64,000 nt of DNA from Cornus controversa (taxonomy: Eukaryota; Streptophyta; Magnoliopsida; Cornales; Cornaceae): assembly GCA_026545225.1 (NCBI GenBank), contig CM048852.1, positions 16,328,146-16,392,145 on the forward strand. Reading direction: 5' to 3'. The position numbers and the translations under genes were made by a program. A model generated the notes under the pieces. The model was given only the letters and a program-made list of their open reading frames with translations. It was not told the DNA's origin and did not search any database. How positions within the stretch are numbered: the stretch's first letter is position 1; each line of letters opens with the position of its first letter. Shown here one piece after another: positions 26,201 to 35,486 of this stretch.

Positions 26201-26905
26201 CCCAATTTCTCTAGAATGGGACATTTTGAATCAAAACAACTCAAGCGAACTAGTCTAAATCATTTTTGCCATGGTTGTTTCTTTTGGATGTCCAAATAGC
26301 CGAATCTGGCACAAAGCAACATACGATTGTGATAATGCACGATTTCTTCTAGGAATTGCTCTTTTCAAATTAGAATGACTCAAACAAAAGATGATGAAGA
26401 TCAAATCGATCTGCTCATTGTTGCTTTTAGACGTCTAGACGGTCGAATTTGGTAAAAAGCAAGTATGATTCTGATTGCGGCACGATTTCTCAAAGAATGA
26501 GACTTTTTGAATTAAAATAACTCAAAGAAAACTAGTTTAAAATCATTGTTGTCATACTCGTTATTTCTGTTGGAAGTCCAAACGGTCGAATCTGACACAA
26601 AGCGCCATGTGGTTGTGACCATGTACAATTTCAGCTAGGAATTGCTTTTTTCGAATCAAAATGACTCAAACGAAATAGGATGAAGATTGGATCAACATGC
26701 ACATAGTTTCTTTTAGACGACTAGACAGTTGAATTTAGTAAAACGCAATGTACGATTCTGATTGTGGCACGATTTCTCTAAGAATGAGAATCTTTGAATC
26801 GAAACAACTCATACGAAATTAGTCTAAAAATGTTGTTGTCATGCTTGTTGTTTCTATTGGAAGTCTAGAAGGTCGAATCTGGCATAAAGCACCATACGTT
26901 TGAAT
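23272..26905. repeat. Satellite array, block 3
   Basis: About 12.8 dimers of the 284-bp satellite. From about 23418 it parallels block 1 from base 1, in order and with shared rare variants. Examples are GGCCCRATTTCTCTAGAATG at 2732 and 26198, GCGCCATGTGGTTGTGACCATG at 3136/26610 (in part), and the shortened GTCAAATGGTC unit at 859/24280. It ends abruptly against the Tekay/Del-like internal sequence. Confidence 0.92.
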
Positions 26906-27226
26906 CATGCTATAATTTTTGCATTCCCTCAATTGGCTCCTAAGGAGCACCAACGCCTATGTTTTGTGCTCTTCTTAGAGGCATTTTGCTATATGCACAT
27001 CAAAAAAATTTTAAGGCCAAGAATTTGCATGCTTACACAATTCTCACCATGCCTACTCACGCCATGTCAATTTAGTCCACAAAAGCTTGTTATGAAATCC
27101 TAAGCATATAATCATGTTCCACATAAGCAATTTATGACTCTAAGTCAAATCCCTTATGTCTACGTCCTTAACATCAAGTAATCACTTAGCCATGTCTCAC
27201 CCTCCATTCCTAGGTATTTGTACCTC

Positions 27227-27240
27227 GGACTTTGATACCA
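27227..27240 (-). promoter_or_regulatory. Primer binding site, tRNA-Met type (minus strand)
   Basis: Read on the minus strand, TGGTATCAAAGTCC comes three bases after the LTR end GGGGCGTGACA. It differs slightly from the usual TGGTATCAGAGC complement of initiator tRNA-Met. Confidence 0.75.
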
Positions 27241-28784
27241 TTTTGTCACGCCCCACTTTCTGACTCCCAAAAACTGAGGGTGAACCCGTCCATTAAACCC
27301 TAATGGAGCATCTTAACTCTTAATTTCCACAGAAGCTTAATTACGTGCACACTCATGTAAGTATGCAACTCAGCATCAACCAATCCCAATGGGCCCCACA
27401 ATTGGCCTCACATACCTATCCAATCACCTCTAACTTTCTATCATTTCCCAATTTTTGACACCCGGTGTAGAGCTGGGGAAATGGGGTGAACAGTCAATGT
27501 TAAACCGATTCGCACACATGAATCCCCTAAGTTCCAACACTCAAACTATTTTTGTAGTTATAATACTGAACTAAAACTTATTCTAATGAAAATATGACTC
27601 AAAAATACTCAATTTAAAAAAAAAATCACCTCAATCGGAGTGCTAACGAGAAAGTTATGCCCCGTCGAAGTTATGACGTCAAACGGTAGCACACAAGAAC
27701 TTCCAGCCTTCCAGGCATCTGAAAATTCTTTTAGGCGTCTAAAACTAGTTTTAGACATCTGATTTCATGCCCAATCAAGGTTTTGAAGTCTCGGGAACTT
27801 CCAGGTGGCTGGGGGCCATAATTTCAGACGAATGAAACCTCCTATTTGGCATCCGAACCCCATCCAAATCACATCCTAATGCCCTCAAGTCCATATATAA
27901 ACATCAATATATTACCCAACATGTAAATGAAGCATAGTTTATTCATTCTTACATCTCGAATCATACAATCCATCTAAATCATACATCTCTCACACGTAAT
28001 CCTCTAAGTTCACCACCTCAAGAGAATTACATTTATAAGCTCAAGAGCCTAAGGGGTTCAACTCAAATTATATGTTTCAAAACACGCATTCGGTTCATAC
28101 ATCTCATCAAAACGTACCAACCATCCATTTTATAAACAAGTTTATAATTACAAGTCCTTCTCAATATCCTTACATAACGTAGTCCAAATACAAGCAAGTT
28201 ACATATTATCCAAATGTAACCACAATTACTACAAAGTCTCGTGCCACAAGTCCATAGTCATTACATGAATTACATGCACATAGTCCAAAAGCATTACAAT
28301 TCATCTATGACTACAATAAAAAGTATAAGTCAATGTGCCACAAGCCGGCACATATAGCCATATCTATAATATCCCAAAATAAGCAAAAATGCTACAAGGG
28401 ATTCCCCTTGATCATTCAATTCTCGTTCGTTATGGGTGCCTTATCTGTAAAAAATTAGAAAAAAAGAGGTGAGCACCACAGTGACTCAGTAGAGATACCC
28501 CAACCCACCTAAGTGCCGACTCGACACTGACATACATAAATGCATGTCACTAGATTACACGTATCATCCAATATATACCATGTTCATTCATAAGCAATGC
28601 ATATTTAAAGGAATGCATTAAACACATTGTAAGCAAAATCATAACCTTATCTCTCTCTCGGACTCAACCTGATACCCTAACATGATTTAGACCAATCATG
28701 TGACTTGGGATGCCTCCCACAACTAATCCACGACTTTGACCTACACCGCCAACGTCGTACTTCTGGGGCAATATTTTAGTTTGC

Positions 28785-29035
28785 CCATTGGTGATTAGAC
28801 CATTTCAGAACTGTCACCAAATATTTGTCTACTCAAGGTGATTATACCATTTCAGCACCATCATCGAGTATTAATTGGCTCCAGGTGGTTAGACCATTTC
28901 AGAACTACCACCGAGCATAATTTGATTCAAGGTGATTAGATCATTTAAGAACTGTCACCAAGTGCTAGATGGCTCAAGGTGGTTAGACCATTTTAGAACC
29001 GTCACCGAGCATAATTTGACACAAGATGATTAGAA
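28785..29035. repeat. Tandem repeat of about 60 bp inside the LTR
   Basis: Four to five diverged copies of GGTGATTAGACCATTTCAGA...CTGTCACC, period about 60 bp. Each copy can fold through its GGTGA and TCACC ends. It lies in the middle of the minus-strand LTR; I see no counterpart in the solo LTR at 20312. Confidence 0.75.
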
Positions 29036-30204
29036 CACTTTCCCCCGTTTCCTCACAATGGCCCCATACATACATTTTGAACACATAATGATCAAGCATA
29101 TAGAGTTCATGCTTCATAATGCATAAGCTAGTTGTCACAAATACAAAGCATGCATTCCATTCCTCATAACCACACAAATAATCACCCATACATGTAAATC
29201 CTAACATACTATTCACATATGCTCAAAATCACCAAGTAGCATAATTTTGTCATGTTCCATACCATGCATACATTTACAACAATTGACTTGCATGCATTTA
29301 CACTCACCATATCAACACATAAACATATATGTTACACAAATGCACATCATTACATATGCACATCACATTTAGGCACATAAGCATATATGCATTATCCTTC
29401 CACATTTTTGTTCATTTACTCCTCATATCATGTATACTATAATATACATACATTTGCATACAAGAGACTCAAGGGAAGGAGGAAGACCCCACATCCCACC
29501 CCTCTCACCACTCTTAATCATGCAATACTTAACCTCACCTCTCACCGTTTCACCCGAAACCCTAGAATCGACATCTAAGCAAGAAGGAGAACCCCTACCT
29601 AAAATTTGAAGGCTTCCTAAGCAATCTCCAATATTCTAACTTAAGTCTACCTTTTTGAACTACGAAGATGTTCGGTTCAAACTAAAGTCCTAGCCGTCCC
29701 CTATGTACTTTCCTCCTTTGGCAAGTCTCAAATCCAAGCCGAATGGGTTCGAAATGTAGAGAGAAGGGAGAGCAATGAAGATGGAGGGTTATAGAGAGAT
29801 AAAGAGGCATGAGATATGGTTGAAATATCTCTGCCATCGATACATATAATATCTTGGTGCAAAAAATGACTAAAATGCCCCCGGGCTACTTAACGTACCC
29901 TCTCGACCTCCGTTTTCGATTTTGAAAACTCCTACGACCTTGAAATCACTTCCTTAACTCTCTAAAAATTCTATCTAAGTCATTCCTAAAAATGAATATT
30001 TTCTAGATTCCCGAGCCCACCCGGACCCCCGTTTGACCAAAAAGTCAAACTTCTCCAAATGTCCCGAAAACTTACCAAAACTTTTATACCACTTCTCAAA
30101 CATGTTTCCCACACTCAAAACATGTTTTACATCACTCAAAATGCACTTATGGCAATTATGCGTGAAAAATGAAAATCGACCAAAATTGGTCACGATCTCT
30201 ACAC

Positions 30205-30960
30205 AGATCCCGATATCCTACCCATACCTCTCTAAAATCCTTCAATGCCTATGATCGAATGTTATGAACCAGTTCTGCTTATCTTGATGACTCACTTATA
30301 GATTTCATGACAAATTTGTCATCCCGTGGATTATTGCATGGCAATATGTGATATATATCAATGAAAGCCCCCCAAGTCTCTGCAGACAAATGACGTCTGA
30401 ATGGTGGGACAAGTTCAATTATGATTACATTAATCTTAGCCAAATTGAGCAAATGGCCGACTTTTAAATCCAAGCTGAACCATTTCAACCAGCTCCAAAT
30501 CTTGGTGACATAGATACCTTAAGAAAAATAATCAAATCTAAGATTCTTAGTAAGAATCCAAGGATTTTCAAAGAAGAACTGAGGCAACAAATTTCTATCT
30601 AGCTTGCTTCATCCTTTTCTGACTTAGACACTAAGGACAATAATATTGATGACAATGTCTCTTTCACCCCTGAAAATGAGGATGCTGTTATGGCATCCCA
30701 ATAAAATAATTTTATTCCATTACAAAAAAGGCAAATTGTCTTTATCTCAGAAATAATGAGATTCCCCCAATAATAAACGAAAAAAAACTCTAATCGACTC
30801 CACATCATCCAAGACACGAACAGTTTTTTGAAAGACATTCACTGAATCTTCATTGCTGGCAATCTTATCTTCACCGAATCTTCACTGCTGACAATCTTAT
30901 CTTTTAATAAATTGAATTGAAATCAGGTTCTGGGTCCAGGAGCCTTTTCTATAAATAGAT
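30205..30960 (+). mobile_element. Probable endogenous pararetrovirus fragment
   Basis: A broken coding remnant at about 30290-30705 contains IPWIIAWQYVIY and SEWWDKFNYDYI. These resemble the conserved W-W-D-K-F block of polyproteins from endogenous plant pararetrovirus-like (caulimovirid) sequences. It is followed after about 250 bp by a sharp TATA box (TCTATAAATAG, 30949-30959) and a short GC-richer leader, as in pararetrovirus genomes where the main promoter follows the last frame. No LTR is visible. The assignment rests on remembered motifs; a gag remnant of an LTR element is the alternative. Several breaks. Confidence 0.4.
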
Positions 30961-31801
30961 GCCTCCGGCTTGTGGGAAGGCATCTTGAATTTTCATAGTT
31001 CTTTAATTTTGGGTTTGCGTGCTATCTTCTTCAGCTATTATTTTATAAGTATGTTCATATGTACTATTTTTATAAGTATGTTCATATGTACTATTTGTAT
31101 TGTTTAGGGTATGTTTAAATAATATCAGAATGTTATGTTATGTTTATGTTTCTACGTTCCTAATTCCACAAAGTATACACAAAACTTCCCTCAACATTCA
31201 TAGAGTTACAAATACATCTGAGAGTGTAACTAACCATCTGAACTATCAAAAAGTTACAAAAATCAATCCACTTCGTTAAATTCTTGTCTAGTGCATTGTG
31301 AAATTTTCAAACCACCCTTATCTAAAGGAAGTAGTTTTGTTAATTTTTCTTTCTTTTTTTTTCAATCTTTTCAACCAATAAATTGTTGCTATGTGTTTGT
31401 AATTTGTTTTTTTAAAAAAAAAGAGAATTAGAGAGAAAAGGAAAATGCAACCCATTTTAAGGCTAACCCATCCATTTAATTGGCCGATTTAGTTTCATCT
31501 TCTTCTTCAGAAGAAGGCCCTAAGTTATATTTCTCCATGTATATACAGAAATCATATATATGTATATACCAAAAAATTATATATACACATATGTATGGAT
31601 ATTAATATATATCTCAACCCCATCATCAATATGGATACACACACTGTTTGGTTTTAGAAGCTAAGGATCTCTTTATTCGCTAGAAGTTCGAGAACGCAGA
31701 GAAAGAGCCAAATCTGCTTTCTGTCGCTGGCACAGAAGCATTATGTTGACAGATAAATTCGCTTTGCCAAAGAAGAAGAAGATACCCGCCTGACCTCCTC
31801 C
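30961..31801. other. AT-rich spacer, no gene seen
   Basis: Contains an imperfect duplication TAAGTATGTTCATATGTACT near 31046-31095 and TA-rich microsatellite-like DNA near 31545-31610. No frame or RNA gene is supported. Confidence 0.6.
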
Positions 31802-32015
31802 CAGAGGCGTAGTCAGGAATTTGTATAAGTGGGTACGAACGCAAAAGCTCAGGCCATAACTAGTTTTTTATAAAACTAAGTGGGTACATCACTCAAAATT
31901 TAATACGTTTTTCCAATTCTAAACCCCCAAAAATTATATTTATTATATGTAAAAAAAAATTATAGAATTAAGTGGGTACATTAGTACCCACAAGTGCCCA
32001 TGTAGCTACGCCCCT
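31802..32015. mobile_element. hAT-like miniature transposon
   Basis: 214 bp with terminal inverted repeats CAGAGGCGTAG...CTACGCCCCT. The phrase AGTGGGTAC appears three times inside, once of these as part of an inverted GTGGGTAC/GTACCCAC pair. The flanks share CCTCC, but I could not fix a clean 8-bp duplication. The ends are typical of small plant hAT-like elements. No coding. Confidence 0.65.
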
Positions 32016-32520
32016 ACCTCCACGACTCGCATCCACCTCCACACGTAATCTTAACTCGATATTCTGCCTATATAAGAAACCGAGAAATACAACCTCAACA
32101 TGCCGATAATGAAGATTTTAGATGCCAGAGAACGACGCCTTCCGACTCGAAACTGGTGATGTGGGAAAAATGCCGACTTTGTGCTCGGTGAAGACTTTAA
32201 GAAGACGAAGGAGGATGAGAGAGAGTGACAATATCTTAATAGAAATAGATGGAATTTTGGAGACAAATTAGTTAAACCTGAATATTTTTCTATCTGGTCG
32301 CTTGTGGCTTTGCCATCGTGTGGCCTGGAGTTGCTTAACATAACAGACAATGCAAACCAGTTGTTCCAAACTTCCAGGGTGTATGGATACTCATTTTCCA
32401 AATGAGTGGGTATATGAATATAAATTGATCTAATAGTAGTTTAGTCAATAAAGGGTATTATTGTATTTTCAAATTTTAAAATGTCACATGCTCAACATGT
32501 GACTGCTTTCTAGTTAACTT
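32016..32520. other. Spacer with an unrecognised minus-strand frame
   Basis: A 116-codon minus-strand frame (32051-32401) lies here. I recognise no domain in it, and it begins beside a transposon end. It is more likely a chance frame than a gene. A TATATAAG-like sequence lies near 32068. Confidence 0.3.
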
Positions 32521-32766
32521 TTGGGTTAATTAGTGACACCCTCTCAGAGTTGTCAAAAAGTCTACACGATAGAGAATTTGATTTAGACCTCCAGCTTTCT
32601 ATCACTAACGGAGTTACAAAAGGTGTGAAATATTATTTATGCCCCACATTTTTTTTAATGTTTTTAATACAAAAATTGAGATACCACCAGACCATATTGC
32701 CCCTAATTATTAATTACTGACAACCCATCTTTTCTTTTCCAAACATGACCCTTTCTTCCCCTGTTA

Positions 32767-33262
32767 GGACTCGTTTGGATTGATGGAATTGGAAGGAAAA
32801 GAAAAGAAAAGAAAGGGAAGAATAGTAGTTTTTGTGTTTGGATTGTCATTAGTAAGAGAAAAGAAAGGGTTATGAGTAATTTGAAGGGATAGCCTCTCTC
32901 TTCAAATCTCTCATATACTATCCTCCCAAAAGTGAAAAGATTGGGAGAGAAATGATAAGAATAACTGAATCTTTCGTAATACCAAAAATAACTCTAACAT
33001 TTTAAAAAACAAAATTTTAAAGACATTTGGGTATATCTAATATAAACATAAAAAAAACATGATAGTAAATTGATTAAAATGATTTCTTTTCTTTTCTCTC
33101 ATTTACCTTTTCCAAACAAGAATGCAATCATTTCCTTTCTTTTCTTTCATAATTTATACAAACAAGAATACATGTTATCCACTCTTTTCTTTTATTTTCT
33201 TTTCTCTCATAACTAATTTTATCGTTTCTTTTCTTTTCTCTCCTATTTATCTAAACAAAGCC
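32767..33262. mobile_element. Harbinger-like miniature transposon
   Basis: 496 bp beginning GGACTCGTTTGGAT and ending ATCTAAACAAAGCC, so the ends are inverted copies of each other. It is flanked by TTA on both sides (32764-32766, 33263-33265), the PIF/Harbinger target preference. The interior is purine- then pyrimidine-rich (GAAAAG / CTTTTC), so the whole piece can fold back. Confidence 0.7.
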
Positions 33263-34137
33263 TTAGTCATCTTCATCTTCCTTTCCAACAAACCTAGAAC
33301 GTGACCCTTTCTTCCCCTATTCACCACAACCCCTTCCGTTGCCACCGATTCCAACCACAAACCACCATCATCAATCCACCCTAATTGACTCCCCACAGAT
33401 CAAACAACGTTTATGAACCAAGATCTTCCAAAACCATGGCCTAGTTTGGCCATTCACAAATTTGAAATTCCTAGTGTTTCATATATTCAATCCCATACTC
33501 CTTCAAATCAACACAATCAAATACTAAAATCACATGTTTAAACAATCAACTCCTCAATATTCATTATTTACATGCAATCATCTAAGCTTTATATTGTTAT
33601 ATATATTATGGTTGTGGTGTAATTTTTTGTTGTTGCTACTCCTGATGAATGATCATGTGAAAATTCTAATAATTTGATCGCAAAATAGGGTTACCGTTGC
33701 TTTCTTGTGTCCCCATGTGGTTCAATTTCGATTGATCAACATCGTTCGATGCACACGAGTTAATCCGATTGGATGAGACAACTTTCATCGCAACATTTCA
33801 ACAATTGCCATGATCAAAGCTTTAACACTTGAAAGAATTTTCTTCCTCTGATTCTGATTTTGAATATTTTTTCTTCTTGGGTTGCAATTGGTGGCGGCTT
33901 ATTACTTGAGGTCAAGATAGAGAGAGAATCTAAACCCAGGTAGAGAGAGAGAGAGGGGGTTCTTCTTCAATGGGTTTTTGTATTTAATTTTTAAATTATA
34001 TTTAATATTCAATTCATTTTTTATTTAATGTTAACATTATTATTTATGTAAACAAGTAATGTGTTGTATGGGAGTGAAAGAGTAATTTATTAATTAAATT
34101 TGTAGTTAATGTGCATAAATATGTATATAATAATTAA

Positions 34138-34680
34138 GAGGAGTGCTAAGGATAGTCACTTAAGCGACTGTGCTTTCACACTCATTTCACTTATAGGTGA
34201 AAAGTGTTAACCAATCATTAAATACTTTTCTGTAATAAATGTCCTATTTTGTCATCAATCAGTATACCCTTATAGTTTTAAAATATTTACATTAGTGTTA
34301 TCAACCAACAAATAAAACTATTGTGATCATAAATATTTTTAATAATATTTTTTTATATTAATCCATATACTTATTATTATAATAATTTTTATATAATTTT
34401 TTGAAATTTGTAATTAATTGAAATATAAAATATGAATCTTGGTTCTCAATTTAATTAAAAACAAAATTTTCTTTAAAAATTAAAAAATCACTTTATGAAC
34501 ATCATAGTTTTACTTGATGGCATGAATGTAAATATTTTAAAACTACAAGGGCATATTGAATGATGATAAAATATGATATTTATTACACAAAAGTAATTAA
34601 TAATTGGTTTTCACTTTCCACCCATAAGTAGAGCGAGTGTGAAAAGACAGTCGCTTAAGTGACTGCCCCTAGCACTCCTC
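34138..34680. mobile_element. Mutator-like foldback MITE
   Basis: 543 bp with inverted repeats of about 45 bp or more. It begins GAGGAGTGCTAAGG and ends CCCCTAGCACTCCTC, each containing CACTTAAGCGACTG or its complement. It has an exact 9-bp target duplication AATAATTAA (34129-34137, 34681-34689), the length expected for Mutator-like elements. Further inverted pairs continue inward. Non-coding. Confidence 0.9.
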
Positions 34681-34870
34681 AATAATTAAGTATGTTAATT
34701 ATTTAAAATGTTAGGGTAAAAGGGTATGATCGTAAATTTACAAGGAATTTGTTAGGTATTTTAGTCTTTTATGTAATTACAAAGTCAAAGAGTATCAAGT
34801 TATTTGACCGGGTAAGAGTTTTGACACCATGTGTGGGTAACGACATGGAGTGTTTGTGTTGTGAAAGATG

Positions 34871-34950
34871 AGCAAATGCTTGGGGTCTAAGTTATAGTTA
34901 AAAATCAAATAGCAAATGCTTGGGGTCTAAGTTATAGTTAAAAATCAAAT
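34871..34950. repeat. Perfect 40-bp tandem duplication
   Basis: Two identical adjacent copies of a 40-bp unit starting AGCAAATGCTTGGGG (34871-34910, 34911-34950). Being exact, it is recent. It lies just outside the MITE at 34138-34680 and close to the upstream edge of the RWP-RK gene. Confidence 0.95.
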
Positions 34951-35263
34951 TATTTATCTGTGTGAATTTTTGACAAATTTCATGAGATGTCACGGTAATT
35001 AATTCTAATTTTTTTTAATAGTGTCAATTGGCAAGGGGTGAACTACAGGCTCTGAGAAAAGTTGAAAGGGGTTTATTGTTAAAATGAAAGTTAAGGGGGG
35101 TAATATTTTATTTTATTTATTTTTATGTGTGTGCAGTTTACCCTTATTTATTTAACGTAATCGTGTTGTGTCGTGTAGCTTTTGCCTAAATTATGGGGGA
35201 AGTTGTAATTTTACATTCTTTATTTTCAGTTTGATTTTATACGAGGGTGTAATGAGTAATTAA

Positions 35264-35302
35264 ATGAAACCGAGAATCGGAAAATTGTGGGAAGATTGGT
35301 GA
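35264..35302 (+). other. Upstream ORF of 12 codons before the RWP-RK start
   Basis: ATGAAACCG... ends with TGA at 35300-35302, two bases before the main ATG at 35305 and in another frame. A three-codon ATG frame lies shortly before it. If the transcript starts upstream, these could lower translation of the main frame. The transcription start is not visible. Confidence 0.45.
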
Positions 35303-35304
35303 GG

Positions 35305-35419
35305 ATGACGAGTACACAGCTTCAGAATCCAAACTCAGCTTCGGACAAAACATCTCTCTCATTTGATGATGTCTCCAAGTTGTTCTCTTTGCCACTTTCT
35401 GAAGCCGCTGACAATCTCG
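35305..35419 (+). CDS. RWP-RK gene, exon 1
   Basis: Starts at the first ATG in frame (GAGGATGACGAG) and ends at the donor CTCG/GTACTG, leaving one base of a glycine codon. It encodes the first helices of the RWP-RK domain. A CT run and a (TA)n microsatellite follow in the intron at about 35436-35483. Confidence 0.82.
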
Positions 35420-35435
35420 GTACTGCCTCAATAAA

Positions 35436-35486
<51 letters not shown>

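Larger units (their letters stand above)
26906..30204 (-). mobile_element. Tekay/Del-like Ty3 element, 5' part only
   Basis: Minus strand. An LTR of 2961 bp (30204 down to 27244; ends TGTAGAGATCG and GGGGCGTGACA on its own strand) is followed by the primer site and about 340 bp of internal sequence. That internal stretch includes a gag-like start (MPLRRAQN, compare MPPRR starts of Del/Tekay gag). Everything after that is missing, and the satellite begins at about 26905. It belongs to the same broad family as the solo LTR at 20312 but is clearly diverged, so it is older or a different subfamily. Broken. Confidence 0.78.
32524..35005. mobile_element. Possible large inverted-repeat element hosting two MITEs
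   Basis: The left end (TTAATTAGTGACACCC..TTGTCAAAAAGT) and the reverse complement of the right end (TTAATTACCGTGACATC..TTGTCAAAAATT) stay alignable for about 70 bp. This suggests one older terminal-inverted-repeat element, Mutator-like in style. I found no clean target duplication, so limits are approximate. Confidence 0.4.

Noticed and set aside
32051-32401. 116-codon minus-strand frame as a gene
   Set aside because: No recognisable domain, no splice or promoter context, beside a transposon; kept only as a remark on the spacer.
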